Below are positions 27,528 through 34,932 of a stretch of DNA of 64,000 nucleotides, in pieces. The notes below the pieces were generated by a model. That model had not been told where the DNA came from. It made no database searches and saw only the letters and a program-made list of their open reading frames with translations. A program made the position numbers and the translations under genes. Position 1 is the stretch's first letter. Each line of letters starts with the position of its first letter. The stretch is taken from the NCBI RefSeq assembly GCF_046707225.1, contig NZ_JBJKOP010000036.1:62001-126000 (forward strand). The letters are read 5' to 3'. This DNA comes from Caproicibacter sp046707225. Lineage in GTDB: Bacteria; Bacillota; Clostridia; Oscillospirales; Acutalibacteraceae.

Positions 27528-28721
27528 ATGCAAAAAGTCGGAAGATACGGCGAATTCGGCGGACAATATGTGCCGGAAACGCTGATGAGCGCGGTTCATG
27601 AGCTTGAAAGAGCTTACGAATCTTACAGCAAAGACCCTGAATTCGTCTCCGAACTGGAAAGACTGTACCGCGATTATGCCAATCGCCCGTCTCCGCTTTA
27701 CTACGCGAAGCGGATGACAGGAGACCTTGGCGGGGCGAAAATTTACCTCAAGCGCGAAGATTTGAATCATACCGGAGCCCATAAGATCAACAATGTGCTC
27801 GGGCAGATTCTTCTGGCGCAGCGCATGGGCAAAAAAAGAATCATCGCCGAAACCGGCGCGGGACAGCACGGGGTGGCGACCGCGACGGCGGCGGCGATGT
27901 TCGGGATGAAATGCGAAGTGTTTATGGGTGTGAAAGATATGGAGCGCCAGTCTTTGAATGTATACCGCATGGAGCTGCTCGGCGCAAAAGTGACGGGGGT
28001 CGAGTCGGGTACCGGCACGCTGAAAGACGCCGTGAACGAAGCAATGCGCGACTGGGCGACCCATGTGGAGGATACCTATTATCTGATCGGTTCGACGATG
28101 GGGCCTCATCCTTACCCGATGATGGTGCGGGATTTTCAAAAGGTCATCGGAAAGGAAATCAGAGGGCAGCTTTCCGAATGTGAGGGCAGGCTGCCGGACT
28201 GCGTGATTGCATGCGTCGGCGGCGGATCCAACGCAATGGGCGCGTTTTATGAGTTTATCCCCGAAAAGGGTGTTCGTCTGCTGGGCGCGGAGGCGGCGGG
28301 AAAGGGGGTCGATACAGCACTTCACGCGGCGACGGTCACAAAGGGGTCCGCCGGTATCTTCCACGGGATGAAATCGCTGTTCCTTCAAAACGACGAGGGG
28401 CAGATCATGCCGGTCTACTCCATTTCCGCCGGGCTGGATTACCCCGGAATCGGCCCGGAGCACGCCGAGCTTGCCGCAAGCGGGCGCGCGCAATATGTTC
28501 CGGTTACGGACGAGGAGGCGGTATGCGCGTTTGAGTATCTTTCCAAAACGGAGGGGATTATCCCGGCGATAGAATCCGCGCATGCCGTCGCAGCCGCAAT
28601 GCGGATCGCGCCGGAAATGGAGAGAGATCAAATTCTGGTGATCAATCTTTCCGGCCGCGGGGATAAGGATGTTGCCTCAATTGCAAAGTACAGGGGGGTG
28701 AAGCTTAATGAACAGGATTGA
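27528..28721 (+). CDS. trpB: Tryptophan synthase beta chain
   Basis: A 397-aa PLP enzyme of the TrpB1 type. Visible landmarks are GEFGGQYVPETLM, the PLP lysine in KREDLNHTGAHKINN, AETGAGQHGVATA, the phosphate loop CVGGGSNAMGAF, and the C-terminal NLSGRGDKD. It condenses indole from TrpA with serine. It begins two bases after trpF and overlaps trpA by 14 bases. Confidence 0.97.
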   Translation: MQKVGRYGEFGGQYVPETLMSAVHELERAYESYSKDPEFVSELERLYRDYANRPSPLYYAKRMTGDLGGAKIYLKREDLNHTGAHKINNVLGQILLAQRMGKKRIIAETGAGQHGVATATAAAMFGMKCEVFMGVKDMERQSLNVYRMELLGAKVTGVESGTGTLKDAVNEAMRDWATHVEDTYYLIGSTMGPHPYPMMVRDFQKVIGKEIRGQLSECEGRLPDCVIACVGGGSNAMGAFYEFIPEKGVRLLGAEAAGKGVDTALHAATVTKGSAGIFHGMKSLFLQNDEGQIMPVYSISAGLDYPGIGPEHAELAASGRAQYVPVTDEEAVCAFEYLSKTEGIIPAIESAHAVAAAMRIAPEMERDQILVINLSGRGDKDVASIAKYRGVKLNEQD

Positions 28722-29511
28722 CCGAAAGTTCGCGCTGCTGAAAGAAAAGGGGGAAAAGGCGCTGATCGCTTTTGTGACGGCGGGAGACCCAAATTTGGAA
28801 ACGACCGAAAAATTGGTTCTTGCCATGTTTTCGGCGGGGGCGGATCTGGTGGAGATCGGCGTGCCGTTTTCGGACCCCGTGGCGGAAGGGCCGGTGATTC
28901 AAAAAGCCAGCAGCAGGGCCCTCAATTCAGGTACGACTCTGATGAAAATTTTTGCGCTTGTGAAAAAGCTGCGTGAAAAAACCGACGAGCCGATTTTATT
29001 CATGCTGTATCTGAACAGTATTTTTCGGTTTGGGAAAGAGCGCTTTTTCAGTCTTTGTTCGGCGAACGGCGTGGACGGCGTCATTGTGCCCGATATGCCG
29101 TTTGAAGAACGGGACGAAATTTTGGGTACGGCGGAAAAATACGGCGTGATTTCCATCAGCATGGTGGCACCGACTTCCCACGAGCGCATTGCGATGATCG
29201 CGTCTTCCGCAAAAGGATTCCTTTACTGCGTCTCTTCCACGGGAGTGACCGGGACCCGGAATCGGTTCACGACTGATTTCGACGCCTTTTTCGGAGCGAT
29301 CCATCGGGCCGCAAAGGTTCCCTGTGCCGTGGGATTCGGAATTTCCGACCCGGAACAGGCGGAGCGGATGGCTTCTTACTGCGACGGAGTGATCGTGGGC
29401 AGCGCCCTTGTAAAAATCGTGGAACGTGAGAGGGCAAACGCCGTCATCCCGGTTTCAGATTTTGTAAAATCCCTTTGCAGGGCGGTAAAGCGTGCAAATT
29501 CCGAAAAATAA
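28708..29511 (+). CDS. trpA: Tryptophan synthase alpha chain
   Basis: A 267-aa TIM-barrel lyase that splits indole-glycerol phosphate. The catalytic Glu is present in LVEIGVPFSDPVAEGP, but the position equivalent to the second acidic residue of the well-studied enzyme (Asp in ADGP) is Glu here (AEGP). Phosphate-binding Gly and Ser are in CVSSTGVTG and AVGFGISD and DGVIVGSALVKI. The Asp-to-Glu change is, to my recollection, recurrent in clostridial TrpA and need not mean loss of activity. Last gene of the operon. Confidence 0.95.
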   Translation: MNRIDRKFALLKEKGEKALIAFVTAGDPNLETTEKLVLAMFSAGADLVEIGVPFSDPVAEGPVIQKASSRALNSGTTLMKIFALVKKLREKTDEPILFMLYLNSIFRFGKERFFSLCSANGVDGVIVPDMPFEERDEILGTAEKYGVISISMVAPTSHERIAMIASSAKGFLYCVSSTGVTGTRNRFTTDFDAFFGAIHRAAKVPCAVGFGISDPEQAERMASYCDGVIVGSALVKIVERERANAVIPVSDFVKSLCRAVKRANSEK

Positions 29512-29515
29512 GAAA

Positions 29516-29575
29516 CGGCTGTCTGAAAAACGGAGCCCGGCATTGGGGAAAAATGAACTTTCTATCAGACAGCCG
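29516..29575 (+). repeat. Inverted repeat after trpA
   Basis: CGGCTGTCTGA (29516-29526) is the reverse complement of TCAGACAGCCG (29565-29575), with a 38-base loop. There is no T run right after it, so it may be an mRNA-stabilising hairpin or a decayed terminator just before the main terminator. Confidence 0.6.
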
Positions 29576-29612
29576 GTGCGATTAGGCCGATCAAAATTCG
29601 CGCAAATATCAA

Positions 29613-29656
29613 AAAACATCCGGATGCGGGTTACTACTGCCGCATCCGGATGTTTT
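29613..29656. terminator. Bidirectional intrinsic terminator between trpA and the chromate-transport genes
   Basis: A perfect 17-base stem (29613-29629 with 29640-29656) with a 10-base loop, ending in TTTT on the plus strand and, read from the other strand, also in TTTTTT. It can end both the trp operon and the convergent transporter operon. Confidence 0.88.
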
Positions 29657-29684
29657 GCTGTATAGCAATACGATGGAAGGAAGA

Positions 29685-30257
29685 TTAAAGAAATTGATAA
29701 CAGATGAGCCCTACAATGCCGGAGCCAAGCATTACAGTAATCGGATTCGCTTTAAACTTTCTGAGTATGATAAATGCCGCGAGGAAAAGGATTCCCGCCA
29801 CGACATCAAACTGCGACAGATTTGCGCTCAGCCAGGAGGAGGCTTTTCCGTTAAATAATGCCATCAGCAGGATGGATAATCCGGCCGACGCGATCAGCGA
29901 TACCACGGATGGCCTCAGGCCCTTCAAGGCTCCCTTGATCACCCAAAGATCCTGGTATTTATAGTAGAAATAAGCGATGGTCAGCACGATGATACAGGAG
30001 GGAGCGACGCATCCGATGGTAGCGACGACGGCCCCGGCGACTCCCGCGATCCGCATCCCGACAAAGGTTGAGGAGTTGATGGCGATGGGGCCCGGCGTCA
30101 TCTGGGAGATCGTGATGATGTCGACAAACTCCTTCATGGACATCCAATGGTTTAAGTCGACCACCTGAGCCTGAATAATCGGCATGGCCGCGTAGCCGCC
30201 GCCGATGCTGAACAGTCCGATCTGAAAAAAGCTCCAGAATAATTTCAGATAAATCAA
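29685..30257 (-). CDS. Chromate-transporter-family protein, second half
   Basis: A 190-aa membrane protein with a single chromate_transp domain: FQIGLFSIGGGYAAMPIIQ near the N-terminus, QMTPGPIAINSSTFVG and about five to six hydrophobic segments. Together with the adjacent paralog it would form the heterodimer that replaces the usual two-domain ChrA. Such short pairs are common in Firmicutes; the substrate may be chromate or another anion and is not proven by sequence. It starts one base after the upstream gene ends. Confidence 0.88.
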   Translation of the reverse strand: MIYLKLFWSFFQIGLFSIGGGYAAMPIIQAQVVDLNHWMSMKEFVDIITISQMTPGPIAINSSTFVGMRIAGVAGAVVATIGCVAPSCIIVLTIAYFYYKYQDLWVIKGALKGLRPSVVSLIASAGLSILLMALFNGKASSWLSANLSQFDVVAGILFLAAFIILRKFKANPITVMLGSGIVGLICYQFL

Positions 30258-30830
30258 TCAGCTCATCTCCTTTTTGCTCAGCTTGTGGAAAAGGCCGTTT
30301 GCCAGACCGAGCAGGCCGCACACCAGAATAATCAGCTTGACATCCACGTCAAAAATTGTAACCGCCAAAAAGGAGACAATCATAATCGAAGCGGTGAAAA
30401 TGCTTTTTTCACGAAAAATATCTTTTCCCATCTTGACCGTCACGTCGGCGATCACCGCTGCCACGCCCGCGCTCATGCCGCGTAAAACATACTTGACGAT
30501 CGTGCTTTTCTGAAACGAAACATAAAAAAGTGATATGACGGAAAGAATGACCAGCGGCGGCAGAACGGTTCCCAAAATTGTGATGAAGGTGCCGGGAAGC
30601 CCCGCCAGACGGTAGCCAATCAGAATAGAGGCGTTTACCGCGATGGCACCCGGTGTGGACTGGGCGATGGCGACCAGGTCGAGCATTTCCTTTTCCTCAA
30701 TCCATTTGTATTCGTCCACAAACTTTTTTTGCATCAGCGGGACAATAACATAGCCTCCGCCGAAGGTAAAGGCGCTCAAATAGAATGTTGAGGAAAACAA
30801 TTTCCAGTAAAATTTCCATCCCTTATTCAT
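30258..30830 (-). CDS. Chromate-transporter-family protein, first half
   Basis: A 190-aa membrane protein, paralogous to the next gene: FYLSAFTFGGGYVIVPLMQ, AQSTPGAIAVNASILIGYRLAG and about five to six hydrophobic segments. It is first in the transcript, with a promoter at 30864-30892 facing the LysR gene. The two half-size units should insert with opposite topology to make one antiparallel transporter. Confidence 0.9.
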   Translation of the reverse strand: MNKGWKFYWKLFSSTFYLSAFTFGGGYVIVPLMQKKFVDEYKWIEEKEMLDLVAIAQSTPGAIAVNASILIGYRLAGLPGTFITILGTVLPPLVILSVISLFYVSFQKSTIVKYVLRGMSAGVAAVIADVTVKMGKDIFREKSIFTASIMIVSFLAVTIFDVDVKLIILVCGLLGLANGLFHKLSKKEMS

Positions 30831-30863
30831 TCAAAAATCCTTCCATCTATCAAAATTAACTTT

Positions 30864-30892
30864 ATTATACAACTTGATAATTTATAAGTAAA
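30864..30892 (-). promoter_or_regulatory. Promoter of the chromate-transporter pair
   Basis: On the minus strand TTTACT (30887-30892) and TATAAT (30864-30869) are 17 bases apart. The site lies between TATCAA/TTGATA half-sites that could bind the divergent LysR protein. Confidence 0.65.
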
Positions 30893-30902
30893 ATAATATA
30901 AT
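30874..30902 (+). promoter_or_regulatory. Promoter of the LysR gene and candidate LysR operator
   Basis: TTGATA (30874-30879) and TATAAT (30897-30902) are 17 bases apart. TTGATAAT (30874-30881) and ATTATCAA (30903-30910) form an inverted repeat across the promoter, a plausible autoregulatory LysR site. Confidence 0.65.
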
Positions 30903-30944
30903 ATTATCAAAATCATATCTTTTTTAATATCAGGAGGAAGAACG

Positions 30945-31814
30945 TTGACTTTACGGCACATGAAGATATTTGTCGCCGTCTGCGACTGCGGCAGCGTTAC
31001 GGCTGCCGCCCGGAACCTTGGGCTTGCGCAGCCGGCGGTCAGCCTCGCGATCAAAGAGTTGGAAACCTATTATGGAATCAAACTTTTTGACAGAATCTCC
31101 AGAAAACTTTTTGTTACGGAAAAGGGAAAGACGTTTTTGCAGTATGCCAGACAGATTGTCTCATTGTTCGATGAAATGGAAAACGGGGTGAAGGACTGGG
31201 ATTCTTTCGGGATGCTTCGGGTTGGTTCCAGCGTTACGATCGGCACCTGCCTACTTTCCCAATTTATCGCGCGGTTCTCTCCCCAATACCCCAATGTCAA
31301 GGTTCGTGTCACGATTGACAATTCAAGCGTAATTGAAGATAAAATACTCCTGTCCCAACTGGATTTTGCTCTGATTGAAGGGCAAATACACTCGGAAAAT
31401 ATTATTTCCAAAAGTTTTATGGAAGACGAGCTCGTTCTGGTCTGCGGAGCGCATCATCCGCTCGCCGCCGCTCAGGAAATATCGCTGGAGGAACTGCTCG
31501 GGCAAACCCTGATTCTGCGCGAAAAAGGAAGCGGAACCCGCGAATTGTTCGACAGCACGCTTCTGACGCATGGGCTGACGGCAGCCCCCGCGTGGGAAAG
31601 CATCAGTACGGAAGCTATTATCGGCGCGGTGTCCTGTGGAATGGGGGTATCCGTTCTTCCTTATAAGCTGGTAAGGCGGGAACTGGAGGAGCGCCGGCTG
31701 GTAAGGATTTTCATTCCTCATATCAAGTTTCAACGCAGCTTTACCGTGATACGTCATAAGGATAAGCACCTTTCCAAATCGGCGCAGGCGTTTATCCGTT
31801 TGGTAACCGGCTGA
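30945..31814 (+). CDS. LysR-family transcriptional regulator
   Basis: A 289-aa regulator with an N-terminal winged HTH (TLRHMKIFVAVCDCGSVTAA and LAQPAVSLAIKELE) and a C-terminal type 2 periplasmic-binding-like effector domain. It begins with TTG at 30945, seven bases after CAGGAGGAAG, a strong ribosome site. It is divergent from the chromate-transporter pair with paired promoters in the 114-base gap, so it most likely controls those genes. The effector is unknown. Confidence 0.92.
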   Translation: MTLRHMKIFVAVCDCGSVTAAARNLGLAQPAVSLAIKELETYYGIKLFDRISRKLFVTEKGKTFLQYARQIVSLFDEMENGVKDWDSFGMLRVGSSVTIGTCLLSQFIARFSPQYPNVKVRVTIDNSSVIEDKILLSQLDFALIEGQIHSENIISKSFMEDELVLVCGAHHPLAAAQEISLEELLGQTLILREKGSGTRELFDSTLLTHGLTAAPAWESISTEAIIGAVSCGMGVSVLPYKLVRRELEERRLVRIFIPHIKFQRSFTVIRHKDKHLSKSAQAFIRLVTG

Positions 31815-31858
31815 AGCGCGGCAATGCGAGCGGTTCCCGGACCTTTCGCTCAATGAAA

Positions 31859-31883
31859 CAGGGGACGTGAGCCGCGTCCCCTG
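31859..31883 (+). terminator. Hairpin after the LysR gene
   Basis: CAGGGGACG and CGTCCCCTG pair across a 7-base loop. A T run appears only about 25 bases later, so this may be a weak or decayed terminator. Confidence 0.45.
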
Positions 31884-31990
31884 CTTGTGCCGTATGTCAG
31901 TTTTTTTCGTCCTTTGTGGTTTTCATCCGTGTGGCTTTCTCCATTGGCAGACCCGTATCGTAATCCAGCTGCCGTATTTTTATTAAATAC

Positions 31991-32242
31991 ATGCAGCCGG
32001 GCATTGGCGCCACCTTTTTGAAAGACGGAGAAATTTACCGCGGAGAATCCTATTTTTCCATGGAGATTGGCCATACGATCATCGACGCGGAGGGAGACTA
32101 TTGTCCGTTGTGCCGACGCCGCGGCTGTCTGGAAAGCATTATTTCCATCGACATGATTGTCGGAACTCTGTTTTCTTCCGTCCGCTTTCGGACAGTGTCC
32201 GTAAGGGAGCAGCTTTTTTCATGGCGAGCGGCGGCGTTATAA
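31991..32242 (+). pseudogene. ROK-family sugar kinase/regulator fragment
   Basis: About 60 residues match the middle of a ROK protein: the PGIGATFLKDGEIYRGES stretch, then EIGH and the zinc motif region CPLCRRRGCLES (normally CxCGxxGCLE). The N-terminal ATP-binding part and the C-terminal third are missing, and the reading frame runs on into unrelated sequence after about 32165. I see it as the stump of a ROK gene cut by the neighbouring mobile-element remnant. Confidence 0.72.
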
Positions 32243-32263
32243 AAACGGCACTCGGCCCAATAT

Positions 32264-32815
32264 TCAGTTTTGCGAACCGGCTTCCGCCCAGCTCTGCGGG
32301 TCAACCGCACCGATGTTGTTGTAGATGATCTCCACTTTCTGGCGGCGGTCGCCCCGGGCCTGCTCCGGCTCATAGACGATAATTTTCTCAATAAACTCAT
32401 GGACGATGGCGGGAGTCAGCTTCTCAATCTCGGTGGTGCGGCGAACCAGAGCGAGGAAGCTGTCCACGTTGGCGGTCTGCTGTTCCTGACCGGAAATCTC
32501 CGTTTCCAGCGTGGCAACCGTTTCTTTTAACCCAGACTGCTCCGTTTCAAGTTTAGTGGACATTTTCGCATACCGTTCATCCGGCACCTTGCCCGAAACG
32601 TTGTCCTCGTACAGCCGTTCAATCAGTGTGTCGATCTCCGCAATGCGGCGGCGGTGCTTGGAAACGGCCCGTTTTTTCGCCGCCGTTTCCCGGCTCTGTT
32701 CCTGACGGCTGTTATCCATCACAAGGCGCACAAACCGCTTTTCATTCTGTGAAACGAACCGGAGCAGTTCCCGCAGCTCTTCCAGCACAATCTGTTCCAA
32801 CGCGCCCCGCGCTCA
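32264..32815 (-). pseudogene. C-terminal fragment of a large serine recombinase
   Basis: About 180 residues resemble the C-terminal region of large serine recombinases/resolvases of clostridial conjugative elements: a coiled-coil zone (RRRIAEIDTLIERLYEDNVSGKVPDERYAKM) followed by a DUF4368-like end (LTPAIVHEFIEKIIVYEPEQ and VEIIYNNIGAVD). The resolvase catalytic domain and zinc ribbon are absent. The upstream end is joined directly to a DUF3847 fragment in a different frame near 32808-32815, so it has no start of its own and is probably inactive. Confidence 0.82.
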
Positions 32816-32940
32816 ATGAGACGGTGCGTCCTCGCTTTTCGCTCTGCGTCGGCTTTCCGGTTGAGTAAAATTTTCTGCCGGTTTTCAAGCTGGCGGATTT
32901 TCTCCCTCACGGCTTCCGACTCCTGTTTGGATGTTGGCAT
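32808..32940 (-). pseudogene. DUF3847-family conjugative-element gene, 5' part
   Basis: The first ~44 residues from the ATG at 32940 (MPTSKQESEAVREKIRQLEN, then a KARTHRLIERGA segment) look like the small DUF3847 proteins carried by Firmicutes integrative elements. The frame then runs into recombinase DNA out of phase and stops at 32719. It begins 11 bases after the sigma-like gene ends, the order expected in an intact element. Confidence 0.7.
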
Positions 32941-32951
32941 ATCGTTCTCAA

Positions 32952-33383
32952 TCACTCCATCCATTTTTTCTTTTCAAAATAGCGTCTGAGATTTCTCGCA
33001 CCTTTCCTTACGGAATCGCAAACACCGCTGCTGTTTACGTCTTCGGCGCGGGCAATGTCCACTTTCTTCATACCGAGAATGTAATGCGCATAAACGCGCC
33101 GCGCCTGAATGGGCGGCAGATGGTCAAGAGCTTCATAAAGCTGTTGCATCGAAACCTTTTGCATGAGAATTTCTTCAGGTGACGGCTCTGTGTGAAGAAT
33201 ACTGTTTTCAATACCATCGCCGCGATCCAGAGAGTAATAGGCTTTGTCATACCAAGCCCGGTGGTGATAATTATCTTCCTGCCGCTTTGCAAACAAAAAT
33301 GCCTCGGCAACTTCGTCACTGACTTCAATGAAACAATCTTCATTGAGAAATGGATAATACTTGCGCAAGTTGATGGTGGGCAT
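32952..33383 (-). CDS. Sigma-70-family-like protein of an integrative element
   Basis: A 143-aa protein beginning MPTINLRKYYPFLNEDCFIE, of the small sigma-like group often found in clostridial conjugative transposons. The second half is an HTH of region-4 type (LYEALDHLPPIQARRVYAHY, then MKKVDIARAEDVNSSGVCDSV). It appears intact, unlike its neighbours. Its role would have been expression of element genes; whether it still acts is unknown. Confidence 0.8.
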   Translation of the reverse strand: MPTINLRKYYPFLNEDCFIEVSDEVAEAFLFAKRQEDNYHHRAWYDKAYYSLDRGDGIENSILHTEPSPEEILMQKVSMQQLYEALDHLPPIQARRVYAHYILGMKKVDIARAEDVNSSGVCDSVRKGARNLRRYFEKKKWME

Positions 33384-33401
33384 ACGGCTAACCTCCAGAC
33401 A

Positions 33402-33441
33402 GTAAACGGGACAGACAGATTCAACTGCCTGTCCCGTTTAC
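33402..33441. repeat. 13-base inverted repeat between sigma-like genes
   Basis: GTAAACGGGACAG (33402-33414) pairs with CTGTCCCGTTTAC (33429-33441), 14-base loop. No adjacent T run in either direction. It could be a hairpin in the element's mRNA or a protein site. Confidence 0.6.
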
Positions 33442-33495
33442 CCATGTGATAGGGCAGAAGCCCTTCACCGGGTTAGCCTGAAAATACGCTTCCGA

Positions 33496-33899
33496 TCACT
33501 CTGTCTGCAAAAAACATTTCACCTTCCTTCTAACCGCTTCGATGCTTCTCATAATAGCGGACTTGGAACATCCGCAGATGTTACCAATCTGGGAACAACT
33601 GAGCCCTTCTAAAGCGTAAAGCAAAAAGCGATAACGCTGTTTTTCGTGCAGCTTTCCAATGCCGTCGTGATCTCCCGGAGGGTTTTTTTTCGACAGAGCC
33701 AATCTTCCGGCGTTTCGTAGTAACTCCTGCTGCACTCATGCGCTATAATGTACTCGTCAAACTCGCGCCCATCCCAATGGCGGCGCTGCTCATGGAACAA
33801 GTTCTCGGTTTTGTGATCGGCCTGAACAAGATATTCTCCGACTTCGACGGATACTTCCACGTTTACGCTTTGTCCGTAAATTTTGATATGTACCTCCAT
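33496..33899 (-). pseudogene. Frameshifted sigma-like/HTH gene of the integrative element
   Basis: From the ATG at 33899 the frame reads MEVHIKIYGQSVNVEVSVEV and on to ESCTK, then goes out of phase. A second frame resumes with KQRYRFLLYALEGLSCSQIG and ends in a region-4-like HTH (CGCSKSAIMRSIEAVRRKV) at 33496. One extra base in the T run at 33640-33644 (A run on the coding strand) would restore a single ~135-aa protein. It is either a decayed gene, a sequencing error at a homopolymer, or a slippage site. Confidence 0.78.
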
Positions 33900-34338
33900 G
33901 ATTTTTCCATCCTTTCTGAATGTTTTGAAAATCCAGAAAAGACGGCGGGAGGCGAACGGCAACGGGACAAAAAAATGCCCAGTGGGAGAGCATCCCAAAG
34001 GGCAGTACGAAAGCTGTTATATTTTATACAATGCCGATTAAGGTCAGAATGACCCCAATGAGCAATTCGGCTTTTTTTGAGGCATAAACGCCTGTCAGAT
34101 AAAATCTGTTGTCCGCTTGTCACGCTTGGCCGCAAATTTGCGGCCAATGATATTGTGAATTACGTTGGATGAACATAACAAAATCCTCCAAACCAACAAG
34201 TTTGGAGGATTCCCATTCAGAAAAAGGTATGGAAAGAATCCCGCCAAACCCTGTTTTTTTGTTTGACGGGTGTCGCCCTATTTGTCCTTGACCAGCTAAT
34301 ATTCTATTTAAACTTCAATTTTTACCATACCATTACTT
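33900..34338. other. Intergenic region beside the mobile-element remnant
   Basis: No convincing gene in 439 bases. The only clear structure is a 12-base inverted repeat at 34182-34211; the rest is AT-rich toward the TetR gene end. Confidence 0.5.
34182..34211 (-). terminator. Possible terminator hairpin
   Basis: AATCCTCCAAAC (34182-34193) and GTTTGGAGGATT (34200-34211) form a perfect 12-base stem with a 6-base loop; on the minus strand it is followed by TTTTG. It may end the TetR/esterase transcript, although it lies about 130 bases past the TetR stop. Confidence 0.5.
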
Positions 34339-34917
34339 TTAAGGCTTCAGAATCGCGACAATCCAATCGCTTTTTGGAAACGGCAATTCCTGCAAAAGAG
34401 ATTTATTTAGTGCAATACCCTGTATTGCACTCCAATAGGCATTAGAAAGTGCCAAAGGATCGCCCTGCCGTGTCTGGCCCACTTTTTGTCCAATAGATAT
34501 CAGCGTCGCTGTCGGCGTTATCAGGTCATAATTATTCAGAAGTTCTTTTACACTGTCCGGCGTTGCTGCCGACCAAAAGGCCTGCATGATTAATACAAAT
34601 AGTTTCAGACTGCGATCATTCTTTTCAAAAACACTGAGCGCCGTTTCGGTGACTTTTTGAAGTGTATCAATTGGATTTTCAGTTTGAAGCAGCATCTGTT
34701 CGATATATTTCTGTCCTTCAACCGCCTCTTTGATTAATTCAAAGTAGATTTTCTCTTTCGACTCGTAATAGTTGAAAAACACACCGGTAGCAATCTGCAA
34801 TTTTTGGGCGATGTCACGAATTCCAGTGGATACATACCCCTGGCTGATAAATAGATCTAAACTACAGTCCCTTATTTGTTTTTCTCTGCTGATTCGTTGC
34901 TGTTCCCGAAGTCTCAT
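34339..34917 (-). CDS. TetR-family transcriptional regulator
   Basis: A 192-aa regulator with the N-terminal TetR HTH (RDCSLDLFISQGYVSTGIRD, then LQIATGVFFNYYESKEKIY). The C-terminal ligand domain is not recognisable to a class. It lies 15 bases after the carboxylesterase gene on the same strand, so both are cotranscribed from the promoter at 36469-36497, where a tandem operator lies. It most likely represses its own operon and responds to an ester or aromatic compound; this is an inference. Confidence 0.9.
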   Translation of the reverse strand: MRLREQQRISREKQIRDCSLDLFISQGYVSTGIRDIAQKLQIATGVFFNYYESKEKIYFELIKEAVEGQKYIEQMLLQTENPIDTLQKVTETALSVFEKNDRSLKLFVLIMQAFWSAATPDSVKELLNNYDLITPTATLISIGQKVGQTRQGDPLALSNAYWSAIQGIALNKSLLQELPFPKSDWIVAILKP

Positions 34918-34932
34918 AATACATTCATCCCT

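Noticed and set aside
31859..31883. Riboswitch-like element after the LysR gene
   Set aside because: A simple hairpin without conserved motifs; listed only as a weak terminator.
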